A stretch of DNA of 64,000 bases. Source: Methylobacter sp. Its GTDB lineage: Bacteria > Pseudomonadota > Gammaproteobacteria > Methylococcales > Methylomonadaceae. The DNA is taken from contig JAPLRU010000114.1 in assembly GCA_026399025.1 (NCBI GenBank), forward strand, positions 82,901 to 146,900. Reading direction: 5' to 3'. The position numbers were made by a program, and so were the translations under genes. Below, piece by piece: positions 1 to 8,640 of the stretch. The stretch's first letter is position 1. Every line of letters starts with the position of its first letter. The notes beneath the pieces are model-generated. The model saw only the letters and a list, made by a program, of their open reading frames with translations, had not been told where the DNA came from and ran no database searches.

Positions 1-811
1 AGACAATTACGATTCAGGTAGTGCGGGGACGGGGGAGTTGGCATAAATCTCTTTTGACTTGATCGGTTTATCACTGAGTGGTTTAAGAATAATAGCCTGA
101 TTATCAAGGTATCGCCATTCTTTTCGGGCGCTAGTGAAAAGCTTGTTTTTCGCCTGTCAGGACTTTAACGAACACTCAGGTTTGAGACGGTTTAATAAAA
201 CCGGACTCTTCTAAACGTTATGTGTCAATGCTGTGCAGGTGGCATTTTGGCGACGAAAGCTCGAGCCTGGCCTACAGTGTCATTCTGATTGGGGCCGATA
301 CGCAAGCGACGAATACGGGGAACATGGGGATAATAAACAGGCAAAATCGCAAAGCAAAAGAACGATACCGTAAGGCATGGGAACAAGCTGTCTATGCGTT
401 CAAAGCACATCCTTCGGCGGTGAGCCTTTGGGAAAGCGGCAAACTTCGCCGGCTAACTTGAGCGGCATCCATGGCAAGACAATTCCACCGGAGTTTATTG
501 GCGGTTGCAGGACGCCATGGATGTCTTTCGCAGATGTACCATAAGGGTCGTGGGCTGAGTAAACGGCGATTGCAAGCGGCAAAGGTCATCCACCATTACG
601 GCATTAAGCGAGAAGGGAACAACCGCAGCGATGCGTTTATTTGGAACCGAGCTCCCTGATTTATTTTCCTGATTGCTGGAACATATGGGCGAGCTTCCCG
701 ATTTTAACGGTAAGACTTTCGACACCTTGTAGCGTTAATTTTTTATCTCCGCCTTTTGTTTCTGAAATGTAATTACCGATTAATTGACCGTCATTAGCCT
801 TGACTAAAGTT
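1..811. other. Gene-poor, probably decayed DNA
   Basis: No convincing intact gene is seen. The longest open frames are 79 residues or fewer, overlap on both strands and resemble no family I know. On the minus strand an open stretch of about 50 codons ends near position 10 and runs from a TGA near 160; it looks like the tail of a lost gene. On the plus strand, the reading around 627-730 (LFGTELPDLFS, stop, LLEHMGELPDF) has the feel of a broken transposase C-terminus, but that is only an impression. A short inverted repeat with GCATCCATGGC and GCCATGGATG arms lies around 465-525. I infer accumulated remnants and repeats rather than functional coding DNA. Confidence 0.4.
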
Positions 812-1839
812 TTACAAAGAATGTGAGTAGGCAGTCGTAGCTTTTCCTAATCGATCATTGATTGCCTGCCAAGGTTCGGTTTGTAGTGGCTGTTCCACCA
901 AAATAAAATCTAACTGCAAACGATCCAACTCGCGTAGAGCGGCATAAAACTGTTGCGCATAGGCATCGGCTTGTTGCGGTAAGCGTAACACACAGAGTCG
1001 ACTGGTTTGGGGTATTGCTAACTGGCAACTCAGTAGTCCACACTTTTTACCACCGGTTTGTAGGAGTCTGATCCTGGCCGGCACTTGCTCTGCCGGGCAC
1101 AGCATGGCGGGTGTGCTGGGTGCATAATGGACTTCCATCATACCAGGGGCTCGGATTTCTGTCGGTTTTGAAGTTTGTGGAATATTAATGTCGGTTTTTA
1201 AAGTGTCAGCAATTTCCTGGCGGGTAATCAGTCCTGGTCTGAGCAATCTAGGCATATTGCCGCTTAAATCAATAATTGTGGATTCCACACCGACCTGACA
1301 GGATAGACGTGCAACGCTTGAGTCGGGCTGATGCGGCAAAATCGATTGGCGGATGGCGCAGCAATTCCACCGCCAAAGCTTTTTAACAAGGCCAGAGCAA
1401 CCGGATGATTAGGGATGCGTACCCCAACAGTTTGCTGGCCACCGGTAACTGCCAAGGGTACTTGCGGCTGTTTGTTCAATATCATCGCCAATGGGCCAGG
1501 CCAGAACTGTTCAGCCAGTTTTAGGGCGTCATCTGGCACCCGGCTTGCCCAATCGTTAAGGCTGTCAATGTTGGCGATATGTACAATTAAAGGATGATTG
1601 GCCGGCCGTCCTTTGGCTTTAAATAGTCCCGCTACCGCATTGGGATTGCCGGCGTCAGCACCAAGGCCATAAACCGTCTCGGTGGGAAAAGCAACCAGAC
1701 GACCTTGCCTCAATAAGTCAGCGGCATAGGCAATGGTGTTAGCATTGGCTACCACCGGTTTCATGCCGGGCTGTTCTGCCAGGCACCCTACGGGCGGATA
1801 CAAATCCGCTCCCGGTGGTTTGGTCATATTATTTTCCAT
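812..1839 (-). pseudogene. tsaC: Threonylcarbamoyl-AMP synthase (TsaC/Sua5), disrupted
   Basis: TsaC/Sua5 makes threonylcarbamoyl-adenylate for the t6A37 modification of ANN-decoding tRNAs. The N-terminal part (about 1264-1839) carries the YrdC signature with FPTETVYGLGADA, the KGRP motif and SANR. The remainder (about 812-1325, another frame) resumes at CQVGVESTIIDLSG and includes the C-terminal Sua5 domain with APGMMEVHYAPSTP. Between them the family normally has about 16-18 residues ending in LDGG; here HV is followed almost directly by CQVG in a shifted frame. This is therefore a deletion of roughly 45-55 bp, not a multiple of three. The ATG at 1839 overlaps the pycB stop, so the gene was the last of the pyc operon. 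Since t6A is normally essential, another copy should exist elsewhere unless this is a sequence error. Confidence 0.85.
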
Positions 1840-3665
1840 CAAGCGGGTACGATTTCAATCAATACTTCATCCGGGTTAGCCGGTTCGCCTTTAATGACAT
1901 GCACAGCTTTAACGGTTCCGGCTATTGGCGCAGTCACTTCCGTTTCCATTTTCATCGCTTCAGTGATTAAAACAGCTTGTCCGGCAGTCACTTGCTGACC
2001 GACTTTGACCAAAACATCAAGAATATTGCACGGCATACCGACGACTACATCGCCTTCTGCTGAAGGTTTGGCGCGTTTACGGGAAATCGCGCTTTTAACC
2101 GCGCCCTGGGTGCCGCCGTCCAGAACTATTTCGTCCAGGGTTTCGACAACAATGTCCTCGGGAACACCGTCCACCATGAAATAAAAATGCCGTAAGGTCT
2201 GATTTTTCGGGCCGGCGCCGGTGACTTTGACGTGATAAGACTCGCCATGCAGCGCCACATTAAACTCGGTAGGCGCTTTTTTAACGGCATCAGTTGCTCT
2301 TGACTCAAGTTCTAAAGGTTCAGGCACCAGGGTGTTATTAGCCCGCTGCTCTAAAAACAGCCGGCCCACTTCAGGAAACATCGCATAGCTCAGCACGTCT
2401 TCATCATTAAGCGCCAGTGCGCCGATTTCCTGACGAAGATTATCAAACTCCGGTTTAAGCAAATCAGCAGGGCGGCAGTCGATCACCTCTTCCTTACCAA
2501 TGGCGCGGTTTTGCAAATTGCTATCCACAGCTGCCGGGGCTTTACCGTAGCCGCCTTGCAGATAACGTTTGACCTCATTGGTGATGGTTTCGTAACGTTT
2601 ACCGGTTAACACATTCAGCACGGCTTGCGTACCGACAATTTGCGAAGTCGGCGTCACCAGCGGCGGATAGCCGAGATCTTTACGCACCAGCGGGATTTCC
2701 TTATACACTTCACCGATTCTATCCAGCGCATTACGTTCTTTCAGTTGATTAGCCAAATTGGAAATCATGCCGCCGGGTACTTGAAACACATGTACTTGAG
2801 TGTCGATTCCGGTGAATTCGCTCTCGTAACGATGGTATTTTTTCCTGACCTCGGCAAAATAACGGTTGACTGCCTGTAGCTTATCCAAATCCAAACCGGT
2901 ATCGTAAACCGTGCCGCGCAACGCCGCGACCAAGCTTTCAGTCGGCGGATGGCTGGTGCCGCCCGCCCATGATGAGATAGCGGTATCGACATGTTGACAG
3001 CCCGCTTCGATGGCTTTCAGCTGGCACATTTCGGCTAAGCCTGACGTGGCATGGCAATGCAGATGCAACGGCAGGCCGACCGCATCGTTAAGCGCTTTGA
3101 CCAGTTCGGCGGCGGCATAGGGCGTCAGCAACCCGGCCATGTCTTTAATGGCAATGGAGTCGCAACCCAACTCAGCCAGCCCTTTGCCGAGTGTGACAAA
3201 ACCGGCCACATCATGCACCGGGCTGGTGGTATAGCAAATAGTGCCTTGTGCGTGTTTACCGGTGGCCTTGACGGCTTCGATGGCGGTTTTAAGGTTGCGG
3301 ATGTCGTTAAGTGCATCAAAAATCCGAAACACATCCATGCCGTTTTCGGCGGTTTTAGTAATAAATGCCCGCACCACATCGTCGGAATAATGGCGGTAGC
3401 CGAGCAGGTTTTGCCCGCGCACCAGCATTTGCAGGCGGGTCTTCGGCAGGGCCGCTTTGAGTTTTGTTAAGCGTTCCCAGGGATCTTCTTTCAGAAAGCG
3501 CAAGCAGGCATCAAAAGTAGCGCCGCCCCAGCACTCTAGCGACCAATAGCCAATATCGTCGAGCATCGCGCAGGCCGGCAGCATGTCTTCGGTGCGCAAT
3601 CGGGTAGCGATTAAAGATTGGTGCGCGTCGCGAAGGATAACGTCGGTAATATGAACTAAGTGCAT
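1839..3665 (-). CDS. pycB: Pyruvate carboxylase subunit B (carboxyltransferase and biotin carrier)
   Basis: A 608-residue protein with an N-terminal HMGL-like carboxyltransferase TIM barrel (LRDAHQSLIATR near residue 12, ECWGGATFD near 45), a conserved carboxylase middle domain and a C-terminal biotinyl domain. The biotin lysine is in EAMKMET, about residue 572. The two-subunit enzyme transfers CO2 from carboxybiotin to pyruvate, giving oxaloacetate. The same architecture occurs in the alpha subunit of Na+-pumping oxaloacetate decarboxylase. The directly upstream biotin carboxylase, and the absence of membrane beta/gamma subunits, favour pyruvate carboxylase. The gene lies 15 bp after pycA and overlaps the broken tsaC, so it is part of one minus-strand transcription unit. 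Confidence 0.92.
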   Translation of the reverse strand: MHLVHITDVILRDAHQSLIATRLRTEDMLPACAMLDDIGYWSLECWGGATFDACLRFLKEDPWERLTKLKAALPKTRLQMLVRGQNLLGYRHYSDDVVRAFITKTAENGMDVFRIFDALNDIRNLKTAIEAVKATGKHAQGTICYTTSPVHDVAGFVTLGKGLAELGCDSIAIKDMAGLLTPYAAAELVKALNDAVGLPLHLHCHATSGLAEMCQLKAIEAGCQHVDTAISSWAGGTSHPPTESLVAALRGTVYDTGLDLDKLQAVNRYFAEVRKKYHRYESEFTGIDTQVHVFQVPGGMISNLANQLKERNALDRIGEVYKEIPLVRKDLGYPPLVTPTSQIVGTQAVLNVLTGKRYETITNEVKRYLQGGYGKAPAAVDSNLQNRAIGKEEVIDCRPADLLKPEFDNLRQEIGALALNDEDVLSYAMFPEVGRLFLEQRANNTLVPEPLELESRATDAVKKAPTEFNVALHGESYHVKVTGAGPKNQTLRHFYFMVDGVPEDIVVETLDEIVLDGGTQGAVKSAISRKRAKPSAEGDVVVGMPCNILDVLVKVGQQVTAGQAVLITEAMKMETEVTAPIAGTVKAVHVIKGEPANPDEVLIEIVPA

Positions 3666-3680
3666 CTGTTTTTCCTTGAA

Positions 3681-5099
3681 TTACAAACCGGTATGAGCAG
3701 CCATTACAGCGGCGATAACGCTGGCCAGCACTTCGGGCCGGGGTTTATTGGAGTAATTGACCAGCTCCGGGTATTTATCGACAAAGCCGGTATTAAAGTC
3801 GGCGGCCCGAAACTCGGGATGTTTGAGAATTTCCAGATAATAAGGAATGGTGGTTTTAATGCCGAACAAGCCCATATCTTTCAAAGCCCGTTCGCCGCGC
3901 TTGATCGCATCCTCCCAGGTCAAGGCGCTAACAATCACTTTGGCTAGCATGGAATCGTAAAAAGGCGGGATTTCATAACCGGTATAGATTGCGGTATCGG
4001 TACGCACACCGGGGCCGCCGGGCGCATAATAACGGGAAATCAGGCCGAAACTGGGCAAGAAACTGTTTTGGGGATCTTCGGCATTAATCCGAAACTGGAT
4101 GGCATAGCCGCGCCTGATAATTTCGTGTTGTTTAAAGCGCAAGGTCAATCCGGCCGCCACCCGAATCTGTTCTTCGACTATATCCACACCGGTCACCGTT
4201 TCGGTAATGGTATGTTCGACTTGTACGCGGGTATTCATTTCCATAAAGTAAAAACGATCTTTATCGTCGAGCAGAAATTCCACGGTACCGGCATTGGTAT
4301 AGCCAACGGCTTTGGCGGCAAGCACGGCAAGACCGCCTATATATTGGCGTTGCGCCTCATCCAGCTGCGGGGACGGGGCTATTTCGATCAGCTTCTGGTT
4401 ACGTCGCTGAATGGAACAGTCACGTTCGTAAAGATGGATGGTATTGCCATGATGGTCAGCCAAGATCTGAACTTCAATATGCCTGGGGTTAACCACGCAT
4501 TTTTCCAAAAACACATCGGCGCTGCCGAACGCTTTGGTCGCCTCGGAAATAACCCGCTGGTAATTGCGCTGCAATTCATCGGCATTATCGCAACGCCGAA
4601 TCCCGCGTCCGCCGCCGCCGGATGTGGCTTTCAGCATAATCGGGTAACCGATGGTTTCGGCCACAACAAGCGCTTGTTCAACACTGTCCAGATTGCCGTC
4701 GGTGCCGGGCGTGACCGGAATGCCTGCCGCAAGCATCGCTTTTCGGGCTTCGGTTTTATCGCCCATGCGATGAATGACTTCGGCATCCGGGCCGATGAAA
4801 ATAATGCCGCGTTCTTTGCATGCCCTGGCAAATTGCGCGTTTTCAGACAGAAAGCCGTAACCCGGATGAATCGCATCGCAACCGGTCGCGGCAGCCAAAT
4901 CGACCAAGCCGTAGACGTTCAGGTAACCGGCCAAAGGTTCGCTGCCGATGCAATAAGACTCGTCGGCTTTCTTGACATGCAAAGCAAAACGGTCGGCATC
5001 GGAATAAATCGCGACCGAGCGTATGCCCATTTCGGCACAAGCGCGAATAATGCGCACTGCAATCTCGCCTCGATTGGCAATTAGGATTTTACGTAACAT
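3681..5099 (-). CDS. pycA: Pyruvate carboxylase subunit A (biotin carboxylase)
   Basis: A 472-residue protein of the usual biotin carboxylase length. It opens with KILIANRGEIAVRIIRA, has the ATP-grasp glycine-rich loop GGGGRGIRRC near residue 165, a conserved EMNTRVQVEHT segment in the active site and a biotin carboxylase C-terminal domain. It carboxylates the biotin carried by PycB using ATP and bicarbonate. Acetyl-CoA carboxylase AccC is the close paralogue, but adjacency to pycB rather than accB makes pyruvate carboxylase the better call. The TetR regulator gene ends 29 bp upstream on the same strand, so the pair may be cotranscribed with it. A long open frame on the opposite strand is a shadow of this gene. 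Confidence 0.92.
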   Translation of the reverse strand: MLRKILIANRGEIAVRIIRACAEMGIRSVAIYSDADRFALHVKKADESYCIGSEPLAGYLNVYGLVDLAAATGCDAIHPGYGFLSENAQFARACKERGIIFIGPDAEVIHRMGDKTEARKAMLAAGIPVTPGTDGNLDSVEQALVVAETIGYPIMLKATSGGGGRGIRRCDNADELQRNYQRVISEATKAFGSADVFLEKCVVNPRHIEVQILADHHGNTIHLYERDCSIQRRNQKLIEIAPSPQLDEAQRQYIGGLAVLAAKAVGYTNAGTVEFLLDDKDRFYFMEMNTRVQVEHTITETVTGVDIVEEQIRVAAGLTLRFKQHEIIRRGYAIQFRINAEDPQNSFLPSFGLISRYYAPGGPGVRTDTAIYTGYEIPPFYDSMLAKVIVSALTWEDAIKRGERALKDMGLFGIKTTIPYYLEILKHPEFRAADFNTGFVDKYPELVNYSNKPRPEVLASVIAAVMAAHTGL

Positions 5100-5128
5100 A
5101 AGTATTTACCAAATCTTGTCGATTGCAG

Positions 5129-5809
5129 TTAGTGAGTTGAATGTAAGCTGGAAAACACCAAATCTTCCAGAAACAGAACAATCTCCGCCTCATCTTTATT
5201 TTTGCCGAAGTCAGTCAGCGAGGGCAAATTATTCATAAAAAAATGCTGGAAATGCGCCATTTCAATAATGGTGGACGCTAATGATTTCGGGTATTTGTAG
5301 TGGGGATTACACTCCAAAATCATATTTCCGATAACGGCGCAAAGATCTTTGTAAGGTTTAAACAAGTGATCCTTGTTGTCTTCGGATACCCGTTTGGTCA
5401 GATAGGCTTTGGAGCCTTCGGTAATAATGATTTGATGCAGGATGCTTTCATTGACATAACTGGTTCGACTATCGTCTTCCACCGTGGTAGCCAGCAAGTG
5501 AATGACCATTTTTAGCTTAACAACCGGATCTTTAATGTTGTTGGTCTGAAAACAGACCTGATATTCAAGCCAGCTCCAATACCAGGCGGTAAGATAGATC
5601 AGCAGCCTATGCTTGTTTTCAAAATACCGGTAAATACCCGCCTCGGTTGTGCCGATAGCTTCCGCCAGTTTTTTAAACGTAAAGGCTTCAAACCCGTTAA
5701 GGTGAATCAACTGAATGCTGTGCAGAATGATTTTTTTGCCCAGCTCGGATTGCTCCGGATCCCTGAGGAATAATTTTTCATTCATTTTAATTTGCAACTG
5801 TATTTCCAT
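5129..5809 (-). CDS. TetR/AcrR family transcriptional regulator
   Basis: A 226-residue protein whose N-terminal 70 residues form a TetR-type helix-turn-helix, with KKIILHSIQLIHLNGFEAF, then TFKKLAEAIGTTEAGIYRYF and a following aromatic helix. The rest is the variable ligand and dimerisation domain, with no recognisable ligand signature. It lies upstream of pycA-pycB on the same strand and divergent from the bestrophin and carbonic anhydrase genes. The palindrome at 5919-5939 lies in the divergent region and is the obvious operator candidate. I infer autoregulation and control of the bestrophin operon, possibly of the pyc genes too. A second possible start lies 24 bp downstream. Confidence 0.85.
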   Translation of the reverse strand: MEIQLQIKMNEKLFLRDPEQSELGKKIILHSIQLIHLNGFEAFTFKKLAEAIGTTEAGIYRYFENKHRLLIYLTAWYWSWLEYQVCFQTNNIKDPVVKLKMVIHLLATTVEDDSRTSYVNESILHQIIITEGSKAYLTKRVSEDNKDHLFKPYKDLCAVIGNMILECNPHYKYPKSLASTIIEMAHFQHFFMNNLPSLTDFGKNKDEAEIVLFLEDLVFSSLHSTH

Positions 5810-5918
5810 GGCTTTTCGATATGACTTCTTTATCTGTAGTTAGAATATCTGTCCCCGCGCTTTAACAAGGGCGGCGGATTTCGTTGAAAAAATGATACAC
5901 GATAGCATTGCAATTTGT

Positions 5919-5939
5919 AAAGATAGTATTACTATCTTT
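5919..5939. promoter_or_regulatory. Palindromic operator candidate between divergent TetR and bestrophin genes
   Basis: Perfect inverted repeat with arms AAAGATAGT and ACTATCTTT around a 3-bp centre. It sits 62 bp before the bestrophin ATG at 6002 and about 110 bp before the TetR start at 5809. Size, symmetry and position fit a TetR-family operator. No T-run follows, so a terminator is unlikely. Binding is inferred. Confidence 0.55.
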
Positions 5940-6001
5940 CATGGCTGGCTTTGCTGCCATCAGTGCTTATTTTAACTTTTACTCTGAATAGCAGGTATGG
6001 C

Positions 6002-6958
6002 ATGAAATATTTTTTACAGATACATAGCAACAAAGACGAATCCCCCGGTTTTTTGCGCGGCGCGCTAACATGGCGGGGTTCGGTTACCCCGCGTATTTTT
6101 TTCAGCCTGCTGCTGCTGACTTGTTACTGCTTGTTAATCGTTGCATTGGATCAATACTGGCAGCCCTTACCGCATCTTGCCGTGACTCCGTTTGAATATA
6201 CCGGCGTGGTGCTCGGTTTGGTTCTGGTATTTCGAACCAACGCAGGTCATGAACGCTGGTGGGAGGCCAGAAAATTATGGGGGGGTATCGTTAATCAGAG
6301 CAGAAATATTGCCGTCGGGGCGTTAAATTACGGTGATAGTTTGAATGTCGACCCTGAACAGTCTGTGTGGACTAAAGACATCGTGAAATGGACGCTTGCA
6401 TTTTCTTTTGCAGCTAAAGAATCCTTGCGCAATAGCAAGAACTTCGATGAGTTAAGCGATTTACTGAGCCAACAGGAGCTGGCGGCGCTGAAGTCTGCCG
6501 TGCATATGCCGCTGTTTGTTGCCGGAAAAATAGCGGAACTCTTGCAGCAGGCACGGCTTAGTCGTAATATCGACGGCTTTGTTTTTATGGGCTTGGAAGG
6601 CCAACGGGTGTTGCTGATCGATCACATCGGTGCTTGCGAAAGAATCCTGAAAACGCCGATGCCATTGGTTTATGCAATCAAAGCCAGACGGTTCATTTTG
6701 ATTTTCTTAGTATTGTTGCCGTTTTCATTAATAGAAAATTTAGGGTTCAGCGCGGTATTTGTTTATTTTCTCGTGGCTTATCCCTTGCTGGCTTTAGACA
6801 GAATTGGCATTGAACTGCAAAACCCGTTTGTCATTAAAAATTTAAGCCACCTGCCTTTAGACACTATTTGCGAGTCCATAAAGTTTCATTGTTCGGCAAT
6901 GCTGGAACAATCGCAACACGCGGTGGAAACCTTAACTTTCCTTGAGATCGAAAAATGA
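6002..6958 (+). CDS. Bestrophin-like anion channel family protein
   Basis: About 318 residues from the ATG at 6002, chosen because the protein family begins near MKYFLQIHS and an AGGT-rich ribosome site precedes it; an upstream frame extension to 5951 adds only non-conserved residues. Bacterial bestrophin (UPF0187/YneE) features are seen: hydrophobic segments near residues 35-55 and 230-275, and the conserved VFRTNAGHERWWEARKLWGG block followed by N-rich sequence. Bestrophins form pentameric anion channels, and some homologues, including algal thylakoid ones, are linked to bicarbonate movement. The stop overlaps the start of the carbonic anhydrase gene (ATGA), so translation is probably coupled. 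A bicarbonate role is inferred from that neighbour. Confidence 0.82.
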   Translation: MKYFLQIHSNKDESPGFLRGALTWRGSVTPRIFFSLLLLTCYCLLIVALDQYWQPLPHLAVTPFEYTGVVLGLVLVFRTNAGHERWWEARKLWGGIVNQSRNIAVGALNYGDSLNVDPEQSVWTKDIVKWTLAFSFAAKESLRNSKNFDELSDLLSQQELAALKSAVHMPLFVAGKIAELLQQARLSRNIDGFVFMGLEGQRVLLIDHIGACERILKTPMPLVYAIKARRFILIFLVLLPFSLIENLGFSAVFVYFLVAYPLLALDRIGIELQNPFVIKNLSHLPLDTICESIKFHCSAMLEQSQHAVETLTFLEIEK

Positions 6959-7605
6959 AAACATTAACCAAAGAAATGCAAGCCGCCATTACGCCGGCAA
7001 TGGCGCTGGATTTATTAAAAGAGGGCAATAAACGCTTCGTCAATAACCTTAAAGTGAACCGTAACCTGCTGCAACAGGCCAATGAAACATCCGACGGGCA
7101 ACATCCGTTTGCGGTCATTTTAAGCTGCATCGATTCCCGGACTTCGGTCGAGTTGATTTTTGACCAAGGATTGGGCGATGTATTTAGTGTGCGTATTGCA
7201 GGCACTATTATTAATGAAGATATTTTAGGCAGTATGGAGTTTGGCTGCAAAGTGGCAGGCGCTAAAATCATAGTGGTTTTAGGCCATACCAAATGCGGCG
7301 CCATAAAAGGCGCTTGCGACCATGTAGAAATGGGTAACCTGACGGCACTGTTAAGTAAGATACAGCCTGCGGTTTATGACGAAAAAACCGTCGCGGAAAA
7401 CCGTAATTCGGACAACAGCGAATTTGTCGAAAAAGTGGCGGCGATTAACGTAAAAAGAACGGTGCATGCCATTATGGAGCGTAGTTCTATTTTGAAGGAA
7501 ATGATCGACGCAGGTGAGATAGAAATTATTGGCGGCAATCATGATCTTTTAACGGGTGAAGTAAGTTTTTATGATGATACTTTAATCATTAATCAGCCTA
7601 AGTAA
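6955..7605 (+). CDS. Beta-class carbonic anhydrase
   Basis: A 216-residue protein with the zinc ligands of beta-carbonic anhydrases: Cys58 in SCIDSR (with Asp60 and Arg62 as the dyad), His111 and Cys114 in HTKCG. It interconverts CO2 and bicarbonate. There is no signal peptide, so it should be cytoplasmic. It overlaps the bestrophin-like gene by four bases. The pairing of an anion channel with this enzyme, next to a bicarbonate-consuming pyruvate carboxylase, suggests a local bicarbonate supply function. A length near 215 residues is typical for bacterial members. Confidence 0.92.
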   Translation: MKTLTKEMQAAITPAMALDLLKEGNKRFVNNLKVNRNLLQQANETSDGQHPFAVILSCIDSRTSVELIFDQGLGDVFSVRIAGTIINEDILGSMEFGCKVAGAKIIVVLGHTKCGAIKGACDHVEMGNLTALLSKIQPAVYDEKTVAENRNSDNSEFVEKVAAINVKRTVHAIMERSSILKEMIDAGEIEIIGGNHDLLTGEVSFYDDTLIINQPK

Positions 7606-7674
7606 AACCACTTTGAGATGGATGTAAGTATCTGCCGCGACGGCCGCCAAGTAGAGCGGGCTGAGGATGAAACA

Positions 7675-8385
7675 ATGCTATTAAAGCGCCAAACAAATTG
7701 GATGAGTTCTGTCATTATGATAATGGCATTAATGGTCAGTACTAATGTACAGGCTACTTCTGATTTTCAGATATGGGTTCCAATAAACATTAATGCGAAA
7801 TTGACAGAGCAATTGCGTGGGTTTTTAGAACTCCAACCACGAATTGGCAATAACGCATCAAATCTTACCACTGCAATAGTTAGACCCGCTCTTGGCTGGG
7901 CGATTAATGAGCAGGCTACACTATGGGTTGGCTATTTAATGCAGGCCGATTCCGTTACACCCGATTCGGATACGTACAGGATTGAAAATCGTGCATGGCA
8001 AGGATTTACATGGAGAGATACCGCTAATGAAAAGCAATTTATATGGGAAGTCCGTAATAGGTTAGAAGAGCGTTTTTTAGCTGGGAATTCTGATCCCAAT
8101 ATCCGTTGGCGAACACGTTTTCGGGTAGAACAGTTAATCCCTGACCGGTCGCACTGGTCTGTCATTGCCTCTGAAGAAATATTCGTGAATCTAAACGACA
8201 ATTCCAATAATGCCCAATTACAAGCTGGGGCGCAGCAAAATCGGTTATATGTGGGTGTCGGCTATCGATTTGCTCCTGAGGCTCAAGTCGAAACAGGTTA
8301 TTTATACCAGCATGTATGGAGAAATTCCCCATCGGCTGACCAAAACAACACTATATGGATGACAAATCTTAATTTAAATTTCTAA
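7675..8385 (+). CDS. DUF2490 family outer-membrane-like protein
   Basis: About 236 residues from the ATG at 7675, which has GAGGA eight bases upstream. An N-terminal signal peptide ends near VQA before TSDFQIW. The mature part is rich in alternating aromatic and polar strands (FQIWVPININAKL, LGWAINEQATLWVGYL, YVGVGYRFAPEAQVETGYL) and ends in an aromatic residue (NLNF), as beta-barrel outer-membrane proteins do. This fits DUF2490, whose function is unknown. It starts 69 bp after the carbonic anhydrase gene on the same strand, so it may be in that operon. A link to anion or CO2 handling would be inference only. Confidence 0.72.
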   Translation: MLLKRQTNWMSSVIMIMALMVSTNVQATSDFQIWVPININAKLTEQLRGFLELQPRIGNNASNLTTAIVRPALGWAINEQATLWVGYLMQADSVTPDSDTYRIENRAWQGFTWRDTANEKQFIWEVRNRLEERFLAGNSDPNIRWRTRFRVEQLIPDRSHWSVIASEEIFVNLNDNSNNAQLQAGAQQNRLYVGVGYRFAPEAQVETGYLYQHVWRNSPSADQNNTIWMTNLNLNF

Positions 8386-8410
8386 CTATCTCGTGGGCAC
8401 CAACAGTAGG

Positions 8411-8466
8411 TGCTTTACGCAAGGATGCAGGAGGTAGAGCAATGCAGGAGCAATTTTGCCGAGGCG
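8411..8466 (+). repeat. Degenerate GGA-loop hairpin element
   Basis: A segment nearly matching the element at 18678-18731: it shares GCAAGGATGCAGGAGGTAG, then GCAATGCAGGAGCAATT and GCCGAG. The second half can fold as a stem of GCAATGC with GCAATTTTGC around an AGGA loop. It lies between the DUF2490 and BASS genes. Confidence 0.6.
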
Positions 8467-8508
8467 ACGCTTTTCTGACCACCACACCTATGCGGGGTAG
8501 GTATTTAA

Positions 8509-8560
8509 CGTACGTAGGGTTTGCTCGATTTATAGCAAACCCCACTAAATACGTTTTCCT
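8509..8560 (+). terminator. Terminator-like hairpin after the carbonic anhydrase operon
   Basis: GGGTTTGC (8517-8524) pairs with GCAAACCC (8535-8542) around a 10-base loop, and the outer ACGTA/TACGT segments extend the stem imperfectly. TTTTCCTTT follows. Position downstream of the DUF2490 stop fits a rho-independent terminator. Confidence 0.5.
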
Positions 8561-8640
8561 TTATAGGCTGCTGGCTCAAAAACTGGGAAACTTCAGTTAA
8601 CAAATAATCCAATCAACTATTTTTCAGTCGGAAACCAAAT

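Noticed and set aside
222..659. Two short plus-strand frames as genes
   Set aside because: Overlapping frames on both strands are equally open, and none has family likeness or a good ribosome site.
4068..5084. 338-codon plus-strand frame opposite pycA
   Set aside because: It is an antisense shadow of a well-conserved biotin carboxylase, with low-complexity composition and no family likeness.
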